Positions 52,001 through 59,753 of a DNA stretch of 64,000 nt are shown here, one piece after another. The DNA comes from SZAS-18 sp038322235 (lineage in GTDB: Bacteria > Verrucomicrobiota > Verrucomicrobiia > Chthoniobacterales > SZAS-18): assembly GCA_038322235.1 (NCBI GenBank), contig JBBQFQ010000014.1:32193-96192 (forward strand), read 5' to 3'. Both the position numbers and the translations under genes were made by a program. The first letter of the stretch is position 1. Each line of letters begins with the position of its first letter. The notes beneath the pieces were generated by a model. The model did no database searches. It was given only the letters and a program-made list of their open reading frames with translations, and had not been told where the DNA came from.

Positions 52001-53051
52001 GCCGCCGGGATCGGACGACGTGGGCGTGACGAGTTACCGGATTTACGGTCTCTTCCGCGGATCGCGCTCCTCCCACATCGGACTGATTGCGAGCGGCATC
52101 ACGAACCGAAGTTACATCTCCCACTCTTTCGCGACCGGTTACTACGTGGCCGCCGTGGACGCGGCGGGCAATCAATCCGCGCTCTCGCCGATGGTCGCCG
52201 ATGCCACGCTCACCCGCCCCGTGATCAGCCACTTCATTTTCTCCGAGCCGGCGACGGTGACGGTCGGGAGCGGATTTCTCTTCACCCTCGTGGCGGCAGC
52301 CACGCCGTCTCCCACGTTCACCACCCTCAGTGGCCCGGCCGGCATGACGCTCTCCCGCACCAGCGGACCGAATCCTCTCAATGACTACGCCGTCGTGCAG
52401 TGGATGCCGACGGCGGATCAGGTGGGCGTGCAGACGTTCACCGTGTTCGCGACAAATCCGAACACGAGCGGAGGCAGCGCCACCTTCTCGGTCACGGTGC
52501 AGCCCGCCGGTTTTGATCCGCTCCCGCCGACGCCGGTCGGCTTGCTCTCGGCGAGCGCGATCTCCTTCGACCGCTGCACGCTCACGTGGACCCCGGCGGG
52601 AGACAATATCGGCGTCACGAACTACGCCATCACCGCGACGCATTTCGGGGCGCCGGGGCAGGCGAATCAGGTCATCACGCTGAACGTGCCCGGCTCGACT
52701 CTCACCACCTCGCTCAACGGACTGCTCCCCGGCGCGGGCTACACCGTGAGTATCCGGCCGTCCGATGCGGCGGGGAACATCGGGCCAGCGACGTCCATCT
52801 TCCTCACCACCCTCCATCTACCGCTCGCCGCGTTCCGGGCCTCGCCCGGTGCGGCCGCCGGCACGCTCTCGCTCGACTGGGTGAACTTCGGGGCGGAGTG
52901 GATCTATGCGGTGGAGTACAGCGATTCCCTCACCGCGCCAGTCTGGCAGGCGGTGGGAATTCCGCTCACGGGAACTCACTTGGACGTAACGCCGCCCGCG
53001 GGCGCCACCCACGCTTTCTATCGCGTCCGCGCGACGCCGATCGTGCCTTGA
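49023..53051 (+). CDS. Secreted HAF/Kelch/Ig/FN3 mosaic protein
   Basis: A 1342-residue exported protein with a signal peptide ending near RAAGAQ. From about 40 to 345 there are HAF-type repeats (GINDAGRVTGSA, AINNAGQVVGLSS, LGTLGG), an extracellular repeat family. About 450-580 is PKD-like (FTFVIDWNSDGTDLQTV). About 600-880 has Kelch repeats (GMERYDGSTNTWTILTPLP, YDGRGHVLVIGGL). Putative-Ig repeats (GNPFRYQMIASGNPRP) and two FN3-like domains (PPTAPASIAIASRTATTVTL and PPTPVGLLSASAISFDRC) follow. The end (YAVEYSDSLTAPVW...FYRVRATP) is the shared C-terminal module. Probably a large surface or matrix protein. Single gene, 84 bases after the MetX-like one. Confidence 0.85.
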   Translation: MSVAPSILRILRPALSRCVAALLVTVVGVRAAGAQTYTITDISPPGDASVATAANTSGQVAGYTTTGPAVQAWRFTPGAGIVILGSLGGSDGRAFGINDAGRVTGSATDAAGLARGFVFSDADGLIALDAFGAGAPASAQHINTAGQIAGFSSIASDERAFLFSPPNLTVNLGTLPDSPLPATSAAYGVNDAGRVVGIASSPSGFNRAFRTEANGATMQELGTLGGDDSWALAINNAGQVVGLSSTVTTDAHAFLFADGAGMIDLGTLGGYVSTAFALNNSGLVVGSSDPGGIATHAFAWSAAAGMRDLNDLIPPTAGWVLTEARAVTDSGLIVGSGLHNGQPRAFVLTPNSGPDLAPPVAAATAPDITAISPYSTGFQVTFWDDTTVAAASIGAASVRVTGPNGFSQLAVLISTAPTLDAMRLTITFAVAPPGGLWNGPANGVYTIAIEPNQVHDVAGNFMPASAVGSFRVATETKPVFTISAASAPVMNLPLDFTLTAKSSYPSAANDVFTFVIDWNSDGTDLQTVTGGSGTVVSHTFTSIGSHQVQAVATDLHGGASAPSLWAANAVNPPFPQAWSAAPVLTGNRHSAVGLNAGGTIVNLGGLPLKAGKANVQTLTPGAAFFVDGARLLSGAAGVGAGVDALGRIIVYGGIEPGATVANVSGYVYTPANGAGAAIAPKNFAVHDFAFTTDAQHRLYSIGGAGAPASPGADGMGMERYDGSTNTWTILTPLPEPRVSAACAYDGRGHVLVIGGLNPTTGSQTTTVFSYDIAANAWSLVADAAITFAPPLAGRVAALGADGLVYLIGGVTVPTTYVLDPASHAWYAGPSLALARGAPAVTLGDDGFIYVMGGDNPGVGGNNGLSTVEKLDTKSVTAPEILTSQGPATLMVGNPFRYQMIASGNPRPIYSLGSAPVGMTMDTATGIVTWTPTPDQTGNRPVLVRATSAAGTAEQVFTITVVPIPIPPTDVVPPTAPASIAIASRTATTVTLFWPPGSDDVGVTSYRIYGLFRGSRSSHIGLIASGITNRSYISHSFATGYYVAAVDAAGNQSALSPMVADATLTRPVISHFIFSEPATVTVGSGFLFTLVAAATPSPTFTTLSGPAGMTLSRTSGPNPLNDYAVVQWMPTADQVGVQTFTVFATNPNTSGGSATFSVTVQPAGFDPLPPTPVGLLSASAISFDRCTLTWTPAGDNIGVTNYAITATHFGAPGQANQVITLNVPGSTLTTSLNGLLPGAGYTVSIRPSDAAGNIGPATSIFLTTLHLPLAAFRASPGAAAGTLSLDWVNFGAEWIYAVEYSDSLTAPVWQAVGIPLTGTHLDVTPPAGATHAFYRVRATPIVP

Positions 53052-53149
53052 AACGAGGAATTCGTCCCGAACGAGCCCAACTATTTTTGAGTAAGGGAGG
53101 GGGCGCGAAGTTCAAAGTTCAGGCAGTTCCGTCTCCCTGCACCGCTGAC

Positions 53150-54571
53150 TCACACCGCCGCGAGATCGCGGCGGCGCTTCTCTCCGCGGCGGGCCTTGAC
53201 CTTCTGGCGGAGAAGATTTGTCGTCAGCTCAACGATGGGTCCAACCGGCTGGCGCACCGCGGTCAGCGTTTCGTCGAGCGAGTCGACGAAGCGGTCGATC
53301 TCCCGGTCGCCAATCATGAGCGGCGGGAGGATCTTGATCACGTCCATGTTGTGTCCCGCGACGAGGGTCAGGATGCGGTGCTTGCTCATCATGGGAACCA
53401 CGACCGTCTGGATGAACAGGCCGCCATCCATTTTGTGCATCGCCCGCCAGGCGATTTTGCCCGCGATCCCGGGTGGTTCGGCGAATTCGATCGCAATCAT
53501 GAGTCCCTTGCCGCGCACTTCCTTGATGATGGGATGCTTCGCCTTCAGCGCCTCGATCCGGGCGATGAGCTGGGCGCCGCGCCGGGCGGCGTTTTCGACC
53601 ATGGACTCGTTCTCCAGCACGCTCAGCGTGGCGAGGCCAGCGACCATCGCGAGATTGTTGCGCCCGAAGGTGGTCGAGTGCACGACGCAGCGGTCGAGAC
53701 TGCTGAACACTTTCTGATAGATCGCCCGGCGGGTGACGAACGCACCGCACGGCACGTACCCGCCGCTCAACGATTTCGCGACCGTGATGATGTCGGGCTC
53801 GAGATTCCAGTGCTGGTGCCCCCACCACAATCCCGTGCGACCGAGCCCGCTCTGCACCTCATCGCAGATGAAAAGCGTGCCGTGCTTCCGGCAGAGGGTT
53901 TGAGCCTGCGCGTAGAAATCATCCTCGGGGAAATGCACGCCCTTCCCCTGCACGGGCTCGACGATGAAGGCCGCGACATCGTCCGCGAGCAGCGCTTCCT
54001 CCAGCGCCGCGAGATCGCCGAGTTCGACGTGCGAAACTCCTTCCATGAGCGGGCCAAATCCGGCGCGAAAGTTACCCGAGTCAGTGATCGATAGCGCCCC
54101 GTAGGTCAGGCCGTGATAGGACCCTTGCAGGGAGACAACCTTCGAACGTCCGGTCGCGGCGCGGGCGAACTTGATCGCGCCTTCCACCGCCTCGGTGCCG
54201 CTGTTGCAGAAAAAGACGGCGTCCAGGTGCCGTGGACATTTTTTTAAGAGAGCCTCGGCGAGCAAACCGCTCATCAGTGAGCAATCCATCTGCACCATGT
54301 TCGGGAGGTCGAGGTCCAGCGCGTCGTGCAGCGCTTGTTTGATCACCGGGTGATTCCGCCCGGTGTTGAAGACGCTGTAGCCGCTCAGGAAGTCGAGATA
54401 GTCATTTCCGTCCTGATCGTAGAGGTAGGCGCCCTCCGCCCGGGCGTAGACGCGGTCGAACCCGATGATCCGCTGAACCTGGACGAGCATCTGGTTGATG
54501 TGCTGCTCGTGGAGCTCGTAGTTCTCGCCCAGCCGCGCGTGAAAAAGAGACTTGAGATCGAAGGTCGCCAT
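53150..54571 (-). CDS. Class-III pyridoxal-phosphate aminotransferase
   Basis: A 473-residue enzyme of the ornithine/acetylornithine aminotransferase superfamily. Motifs: YLDFLSGYSVFNTGRNHP near the N-terminus, FFCNSGTEAVEGAIKFAR (PLP phosphate), LQGSYHGLTYGALS, FICDEVQSGLGRTG and the PLP lysine in TVAKSLSGGYVPCGA. The N-terminal FLSGY and general layout are like the aminotransferase of hopanoid clusters, but no hopanoid genes are here, so the substrate is open. It is convergent with the 1342-residue gene and is 77 bases upstream of nothing on its own strand but the kinase, whose stop is at 54649. The ATG at 54571 is used. Confidence 0.88.
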   Translation of the reverse strand: MATFDLKSLFHARLGENYELHEQHINQMLVQVQRIIGFDRVYARAEGAYLYDQDGNDYLDFLSGYSVFNTGRNHPVIKQALHDALDLDLPNMVQMDCSLMSGLLAEALLKKCPRHLDAVFFCNSGTEAVEGAIKFARAATGRSKVVSLQGSYHGLTYGALSITDSGNFRAGFGPLMEGVSHVELGDLAALEEALLADDVAAFIVEPVQGKGVHFPEDDFYAQAQTLCRKHGTLFICDEVQSGLGRTGLWWGHQHWNLEPDIITVAKSLSGGYVPCGAFVTRRAIYQKVFSSLDRCVVHSTTFGRNNLAMVAGLATLSVLENESMVENAARRGAQLIARIEALKAKHPIIKEVRGKGLMIAIEFAEPPGIAGKIAWRAMHKMDGGLFIQTVVVPMMSKHRILTLVAGHNMDVIKILPPLMIGDREIDRFVDSLDETLTAVRQPVGPIVELTTNLLRQKVKARRGEKRRRDLAAV

Positions 54572-54648
54572 GACGGGGTAATAACGCCGCAATGACCCGG
54601 GAGTTCAACCACCGGCTCCCGAACGGCCGGGGCGCGGCCCCGGGATGG

Positions 54649-56430
54649 TCAGGCCGCCACGTGAAGGAGCGAGCGATCGAGCGCCTCGCGGACGGCGCGC
54701 GCGAGTTCATCGGCCCGAAAAGGCTTGGAGAGCAGGGCAAAGCCATCACTCGCATTCGCCGCCTGTTCCAGCACGGCGTGCTCGCCGTGGCCGGAGATAT
54801 AGAGGACCTGCATCTCCGGATGCCGCTCGAGGAGGCGGCCCACGAGTTCGCATCCGTTCATGCGCGGCATGACGACATCCGTCACGACGAGACCGATGGG
54901 TCCGGCAAAGCCGTCACAGATCCGGAGGGCGTCCTCGCCGTTCGCCGCCGAGAGGAGGCGGTACCCGTAGGCTTCGAGGATATCCGTGATCAGCCGGCGG
55001 AGAATTTCCTCGTCCTCCACGATCAGCACCGTTTCCGCCGCGCCCGCGCCGGAGACTGGCGGCACGGCGGCGGGGGTCTCGAGTTCAAGAGAGGTTTCGG
55101 CGACTTCGGAAAGCGGCAGGTAGACGATGAACGCCGTGCCCTTTCCCGGAATGCTCTCAACGATAATGGTGCCGCCTGTCTGGCGCACGATGTCGCGGGA
55201 CGTGGACAGTCCGAGGCCCGTGCCGCTGCCGCGCGGCTTCGTCGTGTAAAACGGTTCGAAAATGTGCGGGAGCACCGAAGGGTCGATCCCGGAACCGGTA
55301 TCGCGGACCGTGAGACGCGCGTAACGCCCGGGAATCAGTTCCGCTGGGCATTCCTCCTCGCTGTGATAGAACGCGAAGGTGGTCTCGATCGCGATATCAC
55401 CCCCGCGAGGCATGGCATCGCGCGCGTTGAGCGCGAGGTTCATCAACACCTGCCCCACTTCGCCCGTGTCTGCCGTGATCACGACGCCTTCCGGGTTCAG
55501 CACCATGTGCAGATTGATGTCCTCGCCGATGAGCCGCCGGAGCAGATACCCCGTCTCTTTCACGACGAGGTTCAGGTCGAACGTCTGACGGTCGAGCGGT
55601 TCCTGGCGGCAGAAATTGAGCAATTGGCGGGTGAGTTTTTCCGCCCGCTCCGCGGCCTTGCGGATCTGATCGATGTAGGTGTGTTGCGGATGCGCCGGTC
55701 CCAGTTTGTGCGCGGCGAAATGCGCGTACCCGAGAATCGCCGTGAGGAGGTTGTTGAAATCGTGAGCCACCCCGCCGGTGAGGCGGCCGATCGCTTCCAT
55801 CTTTTGGGCCTGGCGGACTTTTTGTTCGAGGAGATGGCGGACGTTTACGTCCTGCACGGTGCCGATGAAATAAAGGTGGTCGCCGTGTGCATCCCGCACC
55901 TCCCGCGTGTGGGCGAGGATCCACATCGTGCTGCCGTCCTTCCGGTAAAACTCGAGCTCCCGCGTGGCCGCGCCGCCTTCGGAGGTGAGGCGACGGACGA
56001 CCGCATCACGCTGTTCCGGGTGCACGTACAGCTGCGACCCGACATTCTTCACGCTGTGGAGCAAATCCTCCGGGGAGGTGTAGCCAAGCATCTGGGAGAG
56101 CGCGTCGTTTGCGGAAAGAATGTGGCCATCGCGGTGGGTCCGGCACATGCCGACGACCGCATCATCGAAAAGCGCGCGAAAACTTTGCTCCGTCTCCCGC
56201 GCGAGCCGCTGCGCGGCGTGGAGCGCATCCACCTGACGCTTCTCCGAGGCGGACATCTGGGCGAGAGCGAACGCTGCGCGTTCGCGGGCGCGGCGGTACA
56301 AAATCCACATCGAGACGAAGCCGACCAAGGCCGCCAGCAACAGGAATCCCGGCAGGCTCCACAGCGGAAAGCCCTCTTCCGCCACGGACGCGAGCCACGA
56401 CCCGGATGGAATCGCGCGCATCACCGGCAT
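54649..56430 (-). CDS. Hybrid sensor histidine kinase (PAS-HisKA-HATPase-receiver)
   Basis: A 593-residue protein from ATG 56430. One membrane helix (LPGFLLLAALVGFVSMWILY, about 24-43) and a short coiled coil lead to a PAS domain (DDAVVGMCRTHRDGHILSAN...). The HisKA box is GRLTGGVAHDFNNLLTAI, with the phospho-His. HATPase boxes are LMNLALNARDAMPRGG (N), VRDTGSGID (G1) and GSGTGLGLSTS (G2). The C-terminal receiver has LIVEDEEILRRLI and the phospho-Asp in LVVTDVVMPRMNG. This single-helix, ntrB-like layout suggests a cytosolic PAS input. No separate response regulator lies near. Confidence 0.92.
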   Translation of the reverse strand: MPVMRAIPSGSWLASVAEEGFPLWSLPGFLLLAALVGFVSMWILYRRARERAAFALAQMSASEKRQVDALHAAQRLARETEQSFRALFDDAVVGMCRTHRDGHILSANDALSQMLGYTSPEDLLHSVKNVGSQLYVHPEQRDAVVRRLTSEGGAATRELEFYRKDGSTMWILAHTREVRDAHGDHLYFIGTVQDVNVRHLLEQKVRQAQKMEAIGRLTGGVAHDFNNLLTAILGYAHFAAHKLGPAHPQHTYIDQIRKAAERAEKLTRQLLNFCRQEPLDRQTFDLNLVVKETGYLLRRLIGEDINLHMVLNPEGVVITADTGEVGQVLMNLALNARDAMPRGGDIAIETTFAFYHSEEECPAELIPGRYARLTVRDTGSGIDPSVLPHIFEPFYTTKPRGSGTGLGLSTSRDIVRQTGGTIIVESIPGKGTAFIVYLPLSEVAETSLELETPAAVPPVSGAGAAETVLIVEDEEILRRLITDILEAYGYRLLSAANGEDALRICDGFAGPIGLVVTDVVMPRMNGCELVGRLLERHPEMQVLYISGHGEHAVLEQAANASDGFALLSKPFRADELARAVREALDRSLLHVAA

Positions 56431-56500
56431 GGTGAGGTTATTATGGCCATCCTGCCGCCACGGAGTCAACCGTTCGTGATCACCAGCGGGGAGCGGGAAC

Positions 56501-56538
56501 ACGAAAACAAAACGCCCGCGCCGGGGGGGGCGCGGGCG
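56501..56538 (-). terminator. Strong Rho-independent terminator
   Basis: On the reverse strand a perfect 10-bp stem, CGCCCGCGCC / GGCGCGGGCG, with a six-base C loop is followed by TTTTGTTTTCG. It lies 30 bases after the acyl-CoA dehydrogenase stop and before the histidine-kinase start, so it ends the dehydrogenase transcript and insulates the kinase gene. Confidence 0.85.
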
Positions 56539-56567
56539 GATGGAAAAAGCTCCGTGAAAGCCGGGAA

Positions 56568-58334
56568 CTAGAACTCGCCTGCCTCGAAGGCCATCATGTT
56601 CGTCTTTCCCGCCTGGAGGAAGGCGACGATGGAGCGGGTCTCGGGGAGCACGTTGCTGAAGAAATACCGGGCGGTTTTGATCTTCGTGCGGTGTAAGGCG
56701 TCATCCTTCCCGATGGATGCCTTCGCCATCCGGGCCCACATCCAGGCGATGGCGGTGAGGGCGAAGAGATTCAGATAGTTCGATGCTCGCGCGCCAGCTT
56801 CCTCGGGATCCGTCATCGCCTTCATCATCAGTTCCATCGAATTCGCGCTCAGCAACTCGGCCGTCTTCGCGAGCGGCTCGATGAATTCCTTCATCGCTTC
56901 GTCGGCCGAGTTTTCCTTGATGAATTTCGCAATCTTGCCGCCGAACGAGCGGGCCATGCGGCCGTTCTCGACCGGCAGCTTCCGGCCCACGAGGTCGAGC
57001 GCCTGAATGTGATTCGTTCCCTCGTAGATGAGGGAAATGCGGGTATCGCGCAGCATCTGCTCGATGCCCCAGTCGCGGGTGTAGCCGCTGCCGCCCAGCA
57101 CCTGCAGGGCCTCGCTCACGTTTTCGAACCCACGCTCGGTGAGGTAGCTCTTCACGACCGGGGTCATCAGTGCGACCATATCCGCCGCGTCCGCGCGGAG
57201 CGCGGCGTCAGGATGGTGATGGGAAAGATCGAGCTGCACGCCCGTCCAGTAGGCCAGCGCCCGCATTCCCTCCGTGCTCGCCTTCACATTGAGCAGCATC
57301 CGGCGGACGTCGGGGTGGACGAGGATGACATCGGCGCTCGCTGTCTTCTCCTGCTTGGCGCGGTCCAGCGAGCGGCTCTGCCGACGCTCGCGGGCAAACA
57401 TGAGCGCATTTTGATACGCCACTTCGCTCATGCCGAGCCCCTGAATGCCCACCTCGAGACGGGCGGCATTCATCATCGTGAACATCCCCTGCATTCCCTT
57501 GTGCGGCACGCCCACGAGCCAGCCCTCGGCGTTCTCGAAGTTGATCACGCAAGTGGGCGAGGCATGGATGCCCATCTTGTGCTCGATGCCGCCGCAGAAC
57601 ACCGGATTCCGCTCGCCGCCCGGGAGGAACTTCGGGATGAGGAAAAGCGAGATGCCCTTGATCCCCTCCGGCGCGTCCGGGAGACGGCCGAGCACAAGGT
57701 GAATGATGTTCTCGGTGCAATCATGCTCGCCGAAGCTGATCCAAATCTTCGTGCCAGTGAGCTTCCAATGGTCGCCGCAAGGTTCGGCCTTCGTGGAGCA
57801 GAGGCCCAGGTCAGTTCCGCACTGCGGCTCCGTGAGACACATCGTTCCGCTCCACTTCCCGGAGACCAGGTTCGGGAGATAGGTCTGCTTCAGATCGTCG
57901 GTGGCATGCGCGTAGATCGCGTTCATCGCGCCCTGCGAAAGGCCGGGCAGCATCGAAAACGCCGCGTTCGTCGAAACCTGAAACTCGCCCAGAATCGCGG
58001 CGAGCAGATGCGGCGAACCGCCGCCGCCGAATTCGGTCGGCTGCGAGATGCCCACAAATCCCTGGGCGCAGAACTTCTCGTACAGTGGCTTGAAACTCGC
58101 GTGGGTCGTCACCGTCTTCGCCTGCGGATCGTACTTCACTCCCTCAAGATCGGCCGGCCCATTCGTCGGCAGCGCTTCATTCGTAAAGAACTTCCCCGAC
58201 TCCGTGAGCATCGCCATCGCGGTCTCGAGGTCGTAGTCCTTGTAGGCCTCGAGCGAAGCGATGTTGCCCGAATAATCGAGGACTTCTTCGAGAATGAAAC
58301 GGATGTCGGCAGTAGGGGCTTTAAAGATGGCCAT
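56568..58334 (-). CDS. Acyl-CoA dehydrogenase, long DmdC-like subfamily
   Basis: A 588-residue flavoprotein starting at 58334 (MAIFKAPTADIRFIL). N-terminal helical domain; a middle beta domain with MCLTEPQCGTDLGL and WKLTGTKIWISFGEHD; a C-terminal helical domain with QVLGGSGYTRDWGIEQMLRD and the catalytic-region ISLIYEGTNHIQALDL. A further ~130-residue C-terminal extension matches the long subfamily that includes DmdC (methylmercaptopropionyl-CoA dehydrogenase) and FadE-like enzymes. It desaturates an acyl-CoA; the chain is unknown. A strong terminator follows. Upstream open frame (to 58640) is non-coding shadow. Confidence 0.92.
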   Translation of the reverse strand: MAIFKAPTADIRFILEEVLDYSGNIASLEAYKDYDLETAMAMLTESGKFFTNEALPTNGPADLEGVKYDPQAKTVTTHASFKPLYEKFCAQGFVGISQPTEFGGGGSPHLLAAILGEFQVSTNAAFSMLPGLSQGAMNAIYAHATDDLKQTYLPNLVSGKWSGTMCLTEPQCGTDLGLCSTKAEPCGDHWKLTGTKIWISFGEHDCTENIIHLVLGRLPDAPEGIKGISLFLIPKFLPGGERNPVFCGGIEHKMGIHASPTCVINFENAEGWLVGVPHKGMQGMFTMMNAARLEVGIQGLGMSEVAYQNALMFARERRQSRSLDRAKQEKTASADVILVHPDVRRMLLNVKASTEGMRALAYWTGVQLDLSHHHPDAALRADAADMVALMTPVVKSYLTERGFENVSEALQVLGGSGYTRDWGIEQMLRDTRISLIYEGTNHIQALDLVGRKLPVENGRMARSFGGKIAKFIKENSADEAMKEFIEPLAKTAELLSANSMELMMKAMTDPEEAGARASNYLNLFALTAIAWMWARMAKASIGKDDALHRTKIKTARYFFSNVLPETRSIVAFLQAGKTNMMAFEAGEF

Positions 58335-58416
58335 GAGGGGAGGATGACGGAGGGTTTCGGCAGTAAAATCGGGCCGCGAAGAAAATCTAGCGAAAATCTG
58401 AGCAAATATTCGCGTT

Positions 58417-59661
58417 TTGGAATCGGGTGGCGAAAGTGGGCGGGCGCGACGAGCTTTTCGTCCCCGCTTCCCGGGTTCACCCTTGCCTGGAACCGTTTCC
58501 ACCCGAGCCGACCAGTCGCTCCCGCGAGAGTCGTACGACTGCGTGTTGATCGGCGGGGGACTGATCGGCTTGGCAACGGCGTTCGCGCTCCGGCAGCGAT
58601 ACCCGGAGAAGTCGCTGCTGGTTGTGGAACAAGGCGGCATTCCCAGCGAAGAAGGCGCGACCCAATATTCGCCGGCAATTCATCATCATTTCTTTGCGGA
58701 CGAGTCCGCGCGGGCGCGGGTGGACGCTTGGGGCGTCGTGCTCGCCGATCCCGAGGCGGCGACCGGAGCACGCATCCCGATCCGAAACGCGTTCACCCCG
58801 TGCGGAGTCCTCTCTCGGGAAACGGCCCACCTAGAAATCGCGCGATCGGCGCCCGCTCGATTCCCGCTGCTCTCCGGAAGTGAGGTCGTCGCGCGCTGGC
58901 CAGTCGTCCCGCTCCTCTTGCGCTGCGGGTCGACCGATGAGTTTGCCTTCGACCCAGCCGGCGGCTGCGGCAATGCCGATGCGGTGGCTCTCTGCTTCGG
59001 ACAGGGCGCGGTCCGGCTCGGGGCGGATCTCTGCCTGAATGCGCGGGCGGCGTTTAATCACGAGGGGGAGCTGCGGCTCGACCGGCTCGTCGTGAACAAC
59101 CGCATGCAGATCGAGATCGCCGCCCAAACGCGACTGCGAGCGGCCCGGATCGTTCTCGCCGCGGGTGCCGCCACCGCATCGCTGGCGGAGCACCAGCTCG
59201 GCGAGGTCCTGCCGCTCGCCCGCTGTTTCCTGCAGTTCCCCCGCATCGAGCGTGATCCGGCGCTCCCGCTGAATGCTGCGGGCGTTCTCGCGTGCCCGGT
59301 CTTGCTGGACGGCGGCTTCGCGATCCGACCGCACCTCGACGGCGCGCTCGTCATTCCCCCGTTGCTGCCGCCGGATCCGGACGGCTACGAACCGGTCGGC
59401 GGGCGCTTTCTTGGCGTCCCGGTCGGGTTGCGCCGGGAGCATCTGCTGCAGTTTGCCGCCCGACTCGATGATCTCCCCGCGCTCTCGCGCTCGACCCTCA
59501 ATCCAGGCAAAACGGCGCTGAACCTCCGCCGGATGTGGGAAGTGCTCACGCCCGACGGTCAGCCGGCCTGCCTGACCCTCGGGGAGACGCCGCACCGCGC
59601 GGTCGTCGGCGGACCGGCAGCATTTTGCCTCGGTCCTCCGCGCGTCGAATGGCCGGACTGA
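58417..59661 (+). CDS. FAD-dependent oxidoreductase (DAO family)
   Basis: An up to 414-residue flavoenzyme. The dinucleotide-binding motif YDCVLIGGGLIGLATAFAL begins about residue 41, with the second strand LLVVEQGGIPSE and the FAD motif ARIVLAAGAATASLAEH further on; GETPHRAVVGGPAAF is near the end. This is the D-amino-acid-oxidase-like family that oxidises amines or hydroxy acids. The start is uncertain: no ATG precedes the FAD motif in frame, only TTG at 58417 and 58483; the latter gives 392 residues. It is divergent from the acyl-CoA dehydrogenase gene. Substrate unknown. Confidence 0.8.
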   Translation: MESGGESGRARRAFRPRFPGSPLPGTVSTRADQSLPRESYDCVLIGGGLIGLATAFALRQRYPEKSLLVVEQGGIPSEEGATQYSPAIHHHFFADESARARVDAWGVVLADPEAATGARIPIRNAFTPCGVLSRETAHLEIARSAPARFPLLSGSEVVARWPVVPLLLRCGSTDEFAFDPAGGCGNADAVALCFGQGAVRLGADLCLNARAAFNHEGELRLDRLVVNNRMQIEIAAQTRLRAARIVLAAGAATASLAEHQLGEVLPLARCFLQFPRIERDPALPLNAAGVLACPVLLDGGFAIRPHLDGALVIPPLLPPDPDGYEPVGGRFLGVPVGLRREHLLQFAARLDDLPALSRSTLNPGKTALNLRRMWEVLTPDGQPACLTLGETPHRAVVGGPAAFCLGPPRVEWPD

Positions 59662-59753
59662 TCCGTCCGCTCGTGCCCGCCGCGCGCGTCATCGCGGGGT
59701 CCTGACTCGATTCCGCATTGCGATCCGGTCACGGCACGCTAAGCCGGGCGCGC

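Noticed and set aside
49884..52817. 977-codon - strand frame opposite the HAF/Kelch protein
   Set aside because: The + strand has the signal peptide and repeat families; this frame is Arg/Gly/Asp-rich with no homology that I see.
54592..56571. 659-codon + strand frame over the histidine kinase
   Set aside because: The reverse strand shows every kinase box; this is its shadow.
57009..58883. 624-codon + strand frame over the acyl-CoA dehydrogenase
   Set aside because: Antisense shadow; the dehydrogenase motifs are on the reverse strand.
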